64,000 nt of DNA from assembly GCA_014773175.1 (NCBI GenBank), contig VXCM01000461.1, positions 62,001 through 126,000 of the forward strand, given 5' to 3'. Both the position numbers and the translations under genes were made by a program. Of this stretch, positions 51,702 to 61,400 are shown piece by piece. The notes below the pieces were generated by a model, which was not told the DNA's origin, made no database searches, and saw nothing but the letters and a program-made list of their open reading frames with translations. The stretch is from Lucifuga dentata (lineage: Eukaryota; Chordata; Actinopteri; Ophidiiformes; Bythitidae). Position 1 is the first letter of the stretch; every line of letters starts with the position of its first letter.

Positions 51702-54700
51702 GTCTTTTTTTTTTTCAAGTACATCCACCGCCAGCAGCTCAGTGTCCACAAACACCATCACCTAATGACTACACACTACTTATCAATTCAACCATCACAA
51801 GTGAAGACCCTTCGTCACATCACTAACTTCAGGGTAAATACTGCTATGAATGTCATCTGGGGAAAAAAATAGTCCAAAAGGCCCCACAGATTAACTTTGG
51901 CATGTAACCTCCACTCATTAGTAGTCATTAGACATGAGCTGACTGTGTCTTAGAGCATTTTCAGACCTTTGCTCTGGTCCAAATCAGAGACTATATTGCT
52001 AAAATGTGCATTTACCGCTTGGTTTGGTTTGGTTTCATACAGTAAAAAATCCAACTGAACCACAATTTATCAGTAAAAGTCAAGTGAGAACACGTGCTGC
52101 TTATTGGCCAGAAATGGATGGGGTGGGACAAAGAAAATCAAAACAAGAAAAAAGTAACTGAATAGTATATTTACCACATGCAACAGTATGATAACTTTCA
52201 ACATGTTCATCTGAAGGCAGTTTGGTAGGATATGTTATGACAGATCATGTTCAGACCAAAAACAGACCAGAGTTCATTTGGAACTATTTTGAGGAGACCA
52301 TTCCTCCAAATAGTCTTGCTGCAGTTGTTTTGGTCTTCACCTCGGTTGCAGACCTGCCCAAATGAATTCGTACCAAGAAGGGACATGATCCAGTCCAATT
52401 GAACTGGACAAAATCATGCACTTATGCTGTGTTGGCAACTCATAAAGTTAAAAAAAATTAGCCAAGTAGTATTTAAGTCATGTATTATTCTGTTTTCCAT
52501 TGTCTATCATGTTTAGAAGTGAATAGAGCTGAAGTTTCACCACGTGTCATAGCATTCAAAAGCAATATATTCCATAAGGCTCACAAAGGCTGACAAAGGC
52601 TCACGGGATACGTTGTTGTTGTTGTTGATGCTATAACATAATAATCATCATTGTGCTGTCCAGTACTGTAGTAGATGCCTATATGGACTTGAAGGTAAAA
52701 GTCAATTTATGAGCTCATATTTTGATGCTTGTTTCTTTCACAGTAATAATAACTGTTGGAGAAATTCTCACTGTTTATACTTTAGTGTCTGACTTTCCAA
52801 AACCTTCACAAACTTTCCAGACTCTTCCATAACTGAGGAGCTCTTGAGCAGCTGTTTCAGTGGAGCTGTGGTGTGGTTGTAGTGGATGGTGAACTGTCAG
52901 CTGTAAATGTAGTGTTGTTGAAAAAAATAGTAGGTTTGTTCTATTGTCAAGCTTCCCTGAGTAAAAGAAGGTTAAAAATAAAAATGGTGTAGTCTTTAAT
53001 GACCACATGTATCCTTGCTGCCTCAGTCTCAGTAAAGAAACTACACACTCACACCACCACTCCAATCAGATCACCTTTTTGATCTTCTTGATCTCAGTGT
53101 CATCTTTGCTGGGTGGGACCTCAGGACTTGACTGGATCTTCTCATTGTCCTTTAGCAGTCCAGCAATCTGATAACACAATGAAACATTTCATTTATTTTA
53201 AAGGCTGCAGAAAATACATTAGCTTGGTGGGCTAAGATAATTTGCTAAGACTGTACTCAGGCTAAAATCCTGCTCATGATCTTGGGCATGTCATATACTC
53301 TCAAATCGTCTTCTTGTGAATGTCCTCAGAGCTCATGTAAAGCATTTAAAGGTCCAGTCTGTGATCCTAATATAAACAAAATGGTAACCCCATGAATTTT
53401 AAAGAGAGAATTGGAACCTACTACCAATACTAGGATAAAGGTACAGCCTATTTGTGGTAAGAATACATTTCTTACCACAAATAGTGTCTCATTCACTCGT
53501 TTTGTTGCACTCATTACAATGACCCAGCTTATCAATTAGACTTGATCTAAGGAAAACAGCATTTTAATAAAGGACTGAATTTAAACAAAATGTCCCAAAA
53601 CACATTACTTGTCTCTGCTGTTGCATAAAATGTAAGAGTTGATTATCATTTTCTGGTACAGACTGCAGTATCAGGTACAATAGAAACCAATTCATGAATA
53701 TTGATTATATTCTATTCAATTCAAGCTATTAGCACATTAAAGAGAGCTGCTTTTGATGTGGTTTAGACCGAATAATTACAAAACACTCAACAGTGTCACA
53801 TAGAGTCCCAGAGCTCTGCTATGAATGGCAAAGCTGTGGTTTGGATTATGGGTGACCACCTTTGCTCCAAGCCCCCTTTCTCTCTTTGCCCTCTGTATCT
53901 GATTCCTCTAACTTCCATCTTTTCTGTACCATCTGTACCATCCAGAGAACACACACACACAAGCATGGGTATTATACCATGAAATTACAAGGCAACTTAC
54001 CTCTGATTTTAGCCTCTCTATTTCAATTTCTCCATCCTCTATCTGTTGTCGAAGTTGCTTAGCAACTGTCTTCTCCGTCTCCACTATTTGCAGTAGATGG
54101 AGATACTTCTGCATGAGGGTCTCATGCTCTGTAGCCAGGTTCCTGTAACTGCAGACACACACACACACACACACACACATAAATTTATGGGGACCTCATG
54201 ATTAGTGTTATAACACATAGATAGACCTTCCATCACCACGCAGCTACGCAAGCAATTCTTCAAAAACTGGTGTGCTTAAAAGCTACTTATGCATGAGCAA
54301 TAATTCTGTACATTATCTACATCATCACTTTATGCTTTCCACATGAAACTTGGAATTCAGCACAGTTTACTGTACCTATCAGTGTAAAACACCCTGAAAT
54401 CGTGACAAGTGACGATTCTGAAAACAGGTCATATCTGAATTAAAGTCAGCTCCACACAGATTACTAAACAAGATTTTATACTGAAACAAATAAGAAAAGT
54501 AACTGACATTTAAAGTCTATCATTAATATATTTCATCCACTTCTTGAAAATCTGCCAAAATGAAAAAAAAAATGTAAAGAATATGCAGATAAATAGAAAT
54601 GCGTATAGATACATGAACGTCTTCTTTTCCCTGCTGTGTGTTGCATGTTTACAGGCCATCTTACATTAGTACAGTAAGTGCTGCTGGCTTGAGTGATCTC

Positions 54701-57515
54701 TAATCAATTTAATGCTCAGTGAGTCTAATCAATTGGCCTTTCACCATACAGATGCACATGGCTGACATTTAGACTGATTGTATCGCTTGGCTTTCATGAC
54801 CCTCTTTTTTTCTGATTCTTAAAGGGGCATTTCACTCATTATACATCTCAGTACAGCTGTGGTTTGCTTGGTTTATTCAGACACATGTATCTGTTTATTC
54901 AGATTCATGTGATCTTTAGTTTAGAAATTTGATGTTAGTTGGTGATTGTATTTGTTGGGTTTTTTTGCAACTTTTAAAATAAGAATTCAGGCCCTGCTTA
55001 ATTACAATGGAGGTTATGTGATCAATGGCGTTTGGTTGTTTTTCTGATTGTTAGCAGGAAATTTCAAGAAGTTTTGGATTATTTAGATGAAATTTAGGGA
55101 TAGATAAGTTGAGATGATGAAGTGATAAAATTTTGGAGGTGATCTGGATCAGATTCTGGATCCAGGTTCCTAAATAATTTTTTAAACTATAAAATTAATG
55201 CTAATGGGCCAATTTCAATTAAATGTACAATGGTGGCTTATTTTTTTAATAAAGAGATATCTGCTTATCGTATTTTGGTGGTGGTCCAGGGTTTATTATT
55301 TATTGATTTATTATTGATTTAAATATTATAGTGGATTGAATCCTCATTAAAGTCAGTTCCCCACCTTTATGAAATAATTGTAAATGTAAGAAAAATTAAA
55401 AAACTTTTCTTTATTATGCAAAATCATGGAATGCATAAAATGCTGCAGGAAGTTATTAAGGTGTATAGCTGAGAGGTGAGAGGTCACGTGAGAGGTACCT
55501 GGCCTGTGTGATGGCAGCCACCCACTCGTCACAGTCCTTGACGTCCTCTGTGCGTAGCTCCAAAGCCTTCTGGTTGTCATGATTGAAAGTGACAGTGAAG
55601 TAATACTGAAAAATAACATAAAGAAAGAGTCACATATTTGTTCAGCATATTAGGAGAATATCAGAACACATCAAAGTTGAAAGCGGTGAAAGATGCAGAA
55701 TATTTCCTAAATTACATGTCTAAAGCATTATTTTATGACCCCAGACCACAAAATGTGCAACAAAACAAATCGTGACAGAATTTGTTTTGTTTGTAACAGA
55801 GAGCCATCCTCTGGGAAAAGTCTTTAAAGGTCCATTATAGAGGCTCTGTGCTTTCTGCCTGTAACCTGGCAACTCACCTGTGAATCGGTGGAAGCCTCCA
55901 CTGACGCCATGTTTGGTTCTGTTATGCTTTGTTCCAGTAATTTTGCTGCATGTTCGTGACACACTCGCATGCACACACACAGACCCCTGGGACCTCTCCT
56001 CTTTTTTTTCCTCCTACCAATTACCACCTATGACCTGAGTTTTAAATATTCACTTTCACTTTTTACATATTCACAGCAAATGTATATGAAATTGTTTTCT
56101 AATCGATAAAATCCCCAAATCAGCAAAGTGGTGGCCATTGCAACAATAGGTCTACCACAAATAGGCAGACAGCCTATTTGTGGTAGACCTGCATCAAATT
56201 ATATAACACTGATGCATTGTAAATAGACCCCCACAAATCCAATATATTGGATTTTTTTTTTTTTATCCTTCCCAAATGCCAAGAGAGCATCATTTGTAAA
56301 GGGGAGTAATGCGCCATATTTCCTGATGAGCAGCAGAACAGGCCTTTGTCAATAATGTGCTTCCCATCTCCCACTTCCTGCAAGCTGATGTGTCAAGCCT
56401 TTTAGGTAGCTATATTTAGCACAACGTCACCATATTTTTGCCACAGTGACATTATCTCTCAGTAAGTGAGACAACATAGCCCGTAGTAAATCCTTGTTTA
56501 AAACCTATGAACAAAAACGATTTAATTTCATCTGGGATGGAAAACCAGAGAAGATTAAACAAAAGTGCTTATGTAATAGTAATGATAAAGGTGGCTTCCA
56601 ATTACTAAACATCAGTGCACAGAATTTAACACTAAAAGCCTCTTTGATTTAATTAGTTTTTTCTCACAGATGTATCAAAGCATGTCTGTTTTTCAAAAGA
56701 GGTTTTTCTTATATGGTTACATTTTAGAACCCATTATTTTCAGACTCCAATGTGAAAAATTACCATAAAAAATGTCTCTTGTTTTTTGAAAGAAGCACAA
56801 CGCTGTCTACAAATCTAGTCTTGCTCACTATATTTCATGATTTACAGTGTGTGTTCTACACAAATGGCAGATAAATACTCTATATATGACACTGTTTACA
56901 CTTTCCATAACTTCAACCAATTGACTTTAATACTTCAAAAATGGAAAGAGAAGATAAGGTGCAGTCATAAATAGTTAATCTAGGTGAGATTATTCAATTT
57001 GGGATAGTGGTTATATATAAATTATAATCTGTATTAATAATAATTCAGTAGAAAAAAATCTGGGTTTATAAAAATAACCTTAAATTCATAGCAAAATTAT
57101 ATAAAGCAATAGTCAAATCCGTGTATAGGGGGACAGATGTCTTTTTTTTTGGGGGGNTGTTGAGAATGGATCTTTGCTCCTTACCCTTTGTTATATAATA
57201 ATCTATTTTGTGTGTTTTATTGCAACTGTGTTCATAAAAAAATAAAAAAAAACAAAAGACAACCAAGCATTTCCACTCAGTTCCTGCTACCGCCACCTAA
57301 GACGGCCCACCTCACATATCTCACATGACCACATTTGCAACACTTGCAAAGTGAAACACAATACTGAGGCATGTTGTTGCACATTTTGTTGGCCCCTTCA
57401 GATGCACTTTTTAGATGCAAATAGGGGTTGCCATAGTAACTGTGGACTTAAATGTAGCTCTCCTTTCTAAATGGGGAATAAGAACATTTAAAAAGTGGAA
57501 CACTCCAAAGAATAC

Positions 57516-57549
<34 letters not shown>

Positions 57550-57697
57550 TTTGCCTTTTTGAGGAGTGAGGCTATAAAAAGCGCTGTAGCCCTGCAAAGT
57601 GGCATTTGGCTTGGCACCTATTCACTGCATTGTCCCTATCCCTGTCACACACACAGATAAGATCCAGCACTCACCCAGCCATTCCTCCTGCATCTCT

Positions 57698-57742
<45 letters not shown>

Positions 57743-59208
57743 TGCTCCCATCAACAACTACAACAACAATTGAAACTGATCTGTATATGTCGTATGTGTA
57801 ATGCAGCACATGACCTCTGCAGTCTTGCTCATTGACCCGAGTGTCACCCTTTCTTTTTTTTCAGAAAGGAACAACAAGGAAATCTGTATGCCCTCAGACA
57901 CCTGGGGCATTGATTACCTTTGCTGTCGTCGTTTCACCTTTTTATGGAGCCGCTCATTTTTATAGATCATATCAGTATATGCACCAGGAACACTTTGGTG
58001 CAAAGATTTCACATCATGCATGCACTCACACAAGTAGCTGTAGAAACATGGACACAAGCAGAGATTTTCACGTGCATTTTCCACGCATCAAAAAACTTAC
58101 AAGTCCAAATTGATGTTCAAATATCACATAAATGTGAATTTAATGCACAGGAAAAATTCACACCCCCGCACAAACAACACAAGACTGAGACAATTTATTT
58201 CTGACACATATTATGAAAAGGGACACGTGCTGAACAGAGGACTGTGTTATGCTGATTGAAGGCTTTCAAATTCATTGAATTCACTGTTGAAATAAATTAA
58301 CTGGAACAGCCTGCATGAAACAGCTGTCATCATAGATGTCACTGAGTCCATATTTCATCCCCCGAATAGAGCATGCCCCTCAACCTGACATGGTTTTAAA
58401 ATGCTAAGCAGGAAATGGACTTGATCATGGGTATATTTTAATAGTGTGTACCGTGGGGGAGTAACAAACTTTAAATGTAACAATGGAACAAGAAAGGTTC
58501 AGTATCATCATACAACCCTAAATTTGACCATACACTCAAAAGATAAATTAAGTTATCTTGTTAAATTTCTGATGGCACATCTTTTTATTATATTGCGCTC
58601 TTTACAACATTGATTATCCTGACAGCTACCAAGAGCAGAGGGCAACTGAAGAATAGAGTTCAGCACCATGGACAGCAACAACAGGCAGGTTATACAGAAT
58701 AATTCAAATATAAACACAGGGTTTGTGGCTTTAAAGTGACTTATAACGGACTAAAATTTCACCGTGGCTTTTGGAAGGTAAAGTAGTCTCAAGCAGGGAA
58801 CCAGCAGGGTACAAGCTGATTAAAATGCTGAACAGTTACAAGTATATGTACTGTATATTGAACTAGTACATTCCATTTTTCCATAATTCTAGAAATTAAA
58901 CCTGTCAAATCATGCTACATTATCATCATAGTGCCTGAGGAAAGACACCAGGAATTTCTGGGAAACTTGGAAATGTTTTTGTAGACATTTCTCTTCTGGT
59001 AGCACACTATCTGCCTGCTGTTTGCTGCTGAAGCCATATTTCTACTGAATTGTAAGCCAATCCACCAAACTGTACTATGCTGTACCTCTGATTCATGCAC
59101 ATACTCCTTTATTTTTCCTACATAACTTTTCAAACATAACACACCAGTTTTGCAAACCAAATTGTCCAAAATAATCTGGACACCCATATTAATGTTCTCC
59201 AAATATGC

Positions 59209-59244
<36 letters not shown>

Positions 59245-60914
59245 AAATGATGACAATATCTGTGAGCTTACAGTTTGGAGGATGAAACTCCACTGCTTAA
59301 AATTTGTTGTCGAGTTTTATGTGAACGTTTTGGTGGAAACATACAGCATATAATAAAATTCTAATCGGTTATTATTCTGCTGAAGATTTTGGAACATTCT
59401 AATGAGAAAACAAACAAAAAAATCTTTCCTTATCATCACTTAACATCTTCATGGCTTAACAAACAAATGAAAACCTCTTTATCTCACAAGCATTAAGAAT
59501 TCAAAGTATACAGACTATTGAACAGTATTGAAGTGACAGGTATTGAACAGACTATTGACACAGTATTTTAACTTTTTGATTGAAAATATTAGATCTGGCG
59601 CAGGGAAAGCAGAGAAGAGGTTGCATCTGCAGATTTCAGAAGGTGACTGCAGTCATAGCTCATGACTTGACCACTTCTCTGGGTATTAAATGTATTTCTG
59701 CCACAAGGTTTATTTCTTCTAATACCTTCAGTGAGCTAGAAGGGTTTATCTAAAAGCAGCCATGTGTTTGGATTGTCAGTCATACTGCCTACAAACAGCA
59801 GGAAGTGTGCAGCCCTCACGCATTATAATCCATACTAAATGCCTGAGGAATTAAAATTAATGTGGGCTGAGAACAACAGCGTGTCTGGGACATCATTTGC
59901 TTTTCATTCATGATTGTCGTTAACAGCCCCATGATAATGAGAGAGCTATCAAACGAATCAAGCTGCTAAAACGGGAGAGACGCAGTTGCCAAGGTAGGAT
60001 GCTATTAATATCAAGACGAGGAATTAAATCAATATGTCAAAACGACAGGGAAGGGGCAGCTCTCCTCCGCAAGATGGCAACCTGGAAACTTTGGATGCAG
60101 TTTGCATGCAGTTTATTCCCCATATTTTTACTGTATTCCCTCAACATTAGAGTTATATTAAAAAAAAAAAAAAATGACAGTCGCTGTGACAACCAGGAGA
60201 GCTGGATATGCAGATGCAGCAGTCCTTGTTTTTACTAAGCTTGCGGATTGAAATGCGTTTTACACTCGTGGCGTTAAACCACCGCACAGGTTTGCGTTTA
60301 ATGCGTTTGATCCAGTCTGTGAAGCTGTTTTAGTGGAGAGTGGAGACGATCGGTAAAGTAAGGATGACGCCATTACGTAACACTGAACGTCAAGTGAACT
60401 ATAATGCAAAAGCATCTCTGGGAAATTGTTTTCGTGATAAATAGATTTAGGGGGAAATGGCACATAATGCGGTTTGTGTCTACAACATGAGCCATAAAAG
60501 TTGCTTTATCTCAGATCTAGATGATTTAAAGCAAGTTTCCCGCATATGGGGGGGGGNTAATAAGTGGGTCCGCTCGGAGAATACCTTGACAGCGTCAAGT
60601 CAGACTTATGGGAGCTCTCGGAGTGATCGATCTCTTACCTGCTTCTCTAAGCATTCCTTCGTGGACAGAGATGGTTTTGGTGACGGCGCCCTGTCACAAA
60701 CACATCCCTCCAACAGGTACAGTCCGGAGGGGCGTGAGCTGGAGTCATTTTCGAAATAAAACAGCATATTCTGCAACAAAGCAAACCACTTTGAATGCCA
60801 TTTTGTGTTGTCTGAGCTTTTCTTACTCAGGCAGCCTCGCCGCGTACCATCCTTTTTCGCCAAAAGAGCTAGATAGGTGATATGGCCATCATTGAGTCTC
60901 ATCCCTTTCTGCAT
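30948..60914 (-). CDS. rasgrf1: Ras-specific guanine nucleotide-releasing factor 1 (RASGRF1), complete
   Basis: Exons 5' to 3': 60914-60639, 55605-55499, 54148-54001, 53167-53075, 50007-49751, 49123-49044, 48201-48008, 46326-46217, 45184-45066, 44808-44648, 44092-44029, 43746-43604, 42433-42351, 41444-41196, 38824-38451, 37888-37772, 35775-35605, 35375-35281, 35156-35044, 34091-34031, 33898-33792, 33641-33557, 33469-33272, 31972-31893, 31730-31613, 31450-31382, 31040-30948; 3765 bases, 1254 residues plus stop (human 1273). Domains: PH1 about 20-130 ([20 protein letters not shown]), coiled coil about 140-190, IQ 209-230 ([13 protein letters not shown]; calmodulin), DH about 238-425 (Rac exchange), PH2 about 460-590, REM about 625-690 ([19 protein letters not shown]), a variable Ser/Pro linker to about 980, and CDC25 about 1015-1250 (Ras exchange; [19 protein letters not shown]). 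It couples calcium to Ras/Rac at the plasma membrane, mainly in neurons. The 43604 donor is GC (CAG/GCATGT). RASGRF2 is the paralogue alternative, but the CTSH neighbour supports RASGRF1. Confidence 0.97.
32461..32880 (+). mobile_element. Degraded non-LTR retrotransposon, reverse transcriptase fragment
   Basis: Read in shifting frames, the plus strand shows the RT active-site block [10 protein letters not shown] (YADD at 32479-32490), then [19 protein letters not shown], then [19 protein letters not shown] and IGILNELKH. This order is the palm/thumb region of CR1/L2/Rex-like LINEs. Frameshifts and stops make it dead. It lies antisense in a RASGRF1 intron. The exact clade is not assignable by eye. 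Confidence 0.75.
33710..33739. repeat. (GT)n microsatellite
   Basis: A simple repeat in the short RASGRF1 intron between exons 33898-33792 and 33641-33557, just past the upstream exon's donor on the sense strand. Confidence 0.9.
34230..34980 (-). other. RASGRF1 intron with unassigned open frames
   Basis: Less AT-rich than its surroundings, with an 83-codon open frame on the minus strand (34599-34348) that has no motif I recognise. The flanking RASGRF1 exons (35044 and 34091) join in phase without it. It may be an unknown repeat or chance. Confidence 0.3.
35209..35260. repeat. (GGAA)n microsatellite
   Basis: About 13 uninterrupted GGAA units in a RASGRF1 intron, between exons 35281 and 35156. 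Arrays of this motif are known binding platforms for ETS-family factors; no function is implied here. Confidence 0.95.
35776..37771 (-). other. RASGRF1 intron without recognised genes
   Basis: Only the TTAA element end at 37409 was recognised. The reading frames on both strands at 36536-36782 lack family motifs. The two flanking exons join in phase, so no exon is missing. Confidence 0.5.
37409..37450. mobile_element. TTAA element end, fragment D
   Basis: TTAA (37405-37408) is followed by AGGACCATACCAGTGATTTTGAATG, matching the family terminus. No right end was found before the RASGRF1 exon at 37772, so this is a solo terminus or a heavily decayed copy. Confidence 0.4.
39230..40110. repeat. 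Long purine-rich tract in a RASGRF1 intron
   Basis: The plus strand is overwhelmingly A/G over about 0.9 kb, built of GAGAGAG, GGGAGAGA and AAAGGAG words, and includes a GA microsatellite duplicated across an N (39389-39501). The transcribed sense strand is therefore polypyrimidine. A second purine block lies at 41755-41945. No exon lies between the RASGRF1 exons ending at 38824 and starting at 41196; their phases join directly. Confidence 0.7.
39389..39501. repeat. CT/GA microsatellite duplicated across an assembly join
   Basis: The same CTCTCTCTCTCTG(AG)nT block occurs on both sides of an N at 39445. Each block is CT followed by GA and so is itself self-complementary. The duplication is probably contig-end overlap rather than biology. 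Confidence 0.8.
46329..46385. repeat. (GA)n microsatellite forming a RASGRF1 polypyrimidine tract
   Basis: On the sense (minus) strand this is (CT)n running straight into CAG at the acceptor of exon 46326-46217. Confidence 0.95.
47018..47062. repeat. Poly(T) tract
   Basis: About 45 T, close to the left end of TTAA element copy C, in the intron between RASGRF1 exons 48008 and 46326. Confidence 0.9.
47116..47680. mobile_element. TTAA-flanked inverted-repeat element, copy C
   Basis: Bounded by TTAA at 47112-47115 and 47681-47684. The left end AGGACCATGCC and the right end ...CTCAAACATGCAAAATGGTCC are inverted. Nearly all of copy A can be followed through it (CTGACAACCATTTCCCA, CGCGATGATGGATTAC, CCAGAATGAACTGAAACCAA). 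Non-coding, in a RASGRF1 intron. Confidence 0.75.
48590..49012 (-). mobile_element. 3' end of an L2/CR1/Rex-like LINE (relic)
   Basis: The minus strand encodes [29 protein letters not shown] and KLWLKQ, the C-terminal signature of these LINE polymerases (consensus like FSVRGP..WNSLP..I). A non-coding tail follows, ending in AATAAATAAATAAAG at about 48600. Internal stops are present. It is in the same orientation as RASGRF1, between exons 48201 and 49044. Confidence 0.7.
50050..50112. repeat. (TG)n microsatellite ending at an N
   Basis: An interrupted TG array, terminated by a single N (50113) and more TG. It lies just upstream, on the sense strand, of RASGRF1 exon 50007-49751. Confidence 0.9.
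50363..50462 (+). repeat. Dispersed fish repeat (TTCTCAATCCTGGTCCTC...)
   Basis: Contains GGTTCTCAATCCTGGTCCTC then GCTCTAGCCACACCTGATTTAGCTAATCAGG, matching the widespread fish repeat of form TTCCCAACCCTGGTCCTC...CTCCAACACACCTGATTCA. A related terminus, read in antisense, lies at about 3668-3692 (CAGTGGTTCTCAATCCTGAC). Confidence 0.5.
50650..50858 (+). mobile_element. Possible hAT-like transposon terminus
   Basis: CAGAGGCGAAGCAACAGGAC at about 50658 resembles the CAGAGGCG-type ends of hAT elements in fish. It is followed by GGCAGGTATTTGCCGAGGCCC. I did not find a matching inverted end within the next 2 kb or any transposase, so this is tentative. The A-B minisatellite follows directly. Confidence 0.25.
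50859..51100 (+). repeat. Minisatellite with alternating A and B units
   Basis: Five consecutive units of about 45-55 bp share a T-tract, CTCTAAACTTTATTGA and a GCGCGAGAG-type end. Units 1, 3 and 5 carry GACCC(C/G)TGGCAGCG in the middle. Units 2 and 4 carry TTGCCCATCAGCG. The order is A-B-A-B-A, a higher-order dimer of about 100 bp. It lies in a RASGRF1 intron. Confidence 0.8.
51662..51698. repeat. (CT)n microsatellite
   Basis: A pure CT run in the intron between RASGRF1 exons 53075 and 50007. Apart from the repeats listed and a possible decayed MITE at 51950-52440, this intron shows no exon. Confidence 0.9.
54154..54179. repeat. (CA)n microsatellite abutting a RASGRF1 acceptor
   Basis: On the sense strand it is (TG)n followed by TCTGCAG at the 3' splice site of exon 54148-54001. 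Confidence 0.95.
54990..55180 (+). repeat. Dispersed repeat (GGAGGTTATG...GATGAAATTT...GGTGATCTGGATC)
   Basis: AATGGAGGTTATGTGATCAA, GGCGTTTGGTTG, TTTAGATGAAATTT, GGAGGTGATCTGGATC and TGGATCCAGG occur in order. This is a repeat seen in many fish and invertebrate genomes, diverged here. Related scraps (TTATACCTCCG near 14849, GGATCTGGATC-like words at about 15095 and 15320) occur downstream of FRMD5. Confidence 0.5.
56515..57260 (+). mobile_element. L1/Tx1-type LINE relic, ORF2 C-terminal part and 3' end
   Basis: From about 56515 the plus strand reads [17 protein letters not shown] then [20 protein letters not shown] and a stop. FIWxGKPxKIK followed by GGLxxPNI is the hallmark of the L1-family ORF2 C-terminus. 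Downstream decayed sequence leads to a T/G-rich segment with an N (57157) and an A-rich tail near 57237-57260. It is antisense in RASGRF1 intron 1. Confidence 0.65.
57519..57546. repeat. (GA)n microsatellite
   Basis: A short pure GA run in RASGRF1 intron 1. Confidence 0.9.
57699..57742. repeat. (CA)n microsatellite
   Basis: A CA array with one AA interruption, in RASGRF1 intron 1. The remainder of intron 1 (55606-60638) shows only the L1 relic, an A-tract at 59214-59240 and unique AT-rich sequence. Confidence 0.9.
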
Positions 60915-61400
60915 TTTGGCTGGGAATCCACGAGGATCTGGGGGGTGCCTGCAGATTCTTACATGTTCCTCTCAGCACCTCGCAAACACCGTCAGACTTG
61001 GTGGGCAGCAGCCCACTCCTGTGTGCCCATCCACAGTTGCCACACAAATGTTTGCAACGGCCAAAGAAAAACAACAAGAAGGAGAAAATGTAAGAGTTAC
61101 GCATTAAGCTGCACAGATTCCACGCTGAAGGCAGAACACAGCGAGCCCGACGCCGTCTTAGAAAAACCTCCTTCATGAGCCGAAATGCTCATTATGAGGA
61201 CTGGAGTGTCCGCGTACACACACACACACAGACATCAGCGCGGACGCACACATCATTCTGCTCTCTCAGAGGGAGGAAGATCAGTCACGTGACTTTCTCC
61301 GGAGAGGCAAATTTCAGCACCTTGGACAGAAACTCCTGAGAGCCGCTTCTTCACGTGGACACACACACACAAACACACAACTTGTGGACCGCACTTTAGC
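60915..61400 (-). promoter_or_regulatory. rasgrf1: RASGRF1 5'UTR/promoter region with CACGTG elements
   Basis: Upstream of the RASGRF1 ATG (60914) the sequence becomes richer in GC and CpG. It carries a perfect palindromic GTCACGTGAC (61284-61293) and a second CACGTG (61352-61357). Both are E-boxes bound by USF/MiT-type factors. No TATA box is visible. The transcription start is not determinable from sequence. Confidence 0.45.

Noticed and set aside
51950..52440. Possible decayed MITE with CTGGTCCAAA-type inverted ends
   Set aside because: Words such as CTCTGGTCCAAATCAG and CCAGTCCAATTGAACTGG recall fish hAT elements, but the ends do not pair well and no target duplication is visible.
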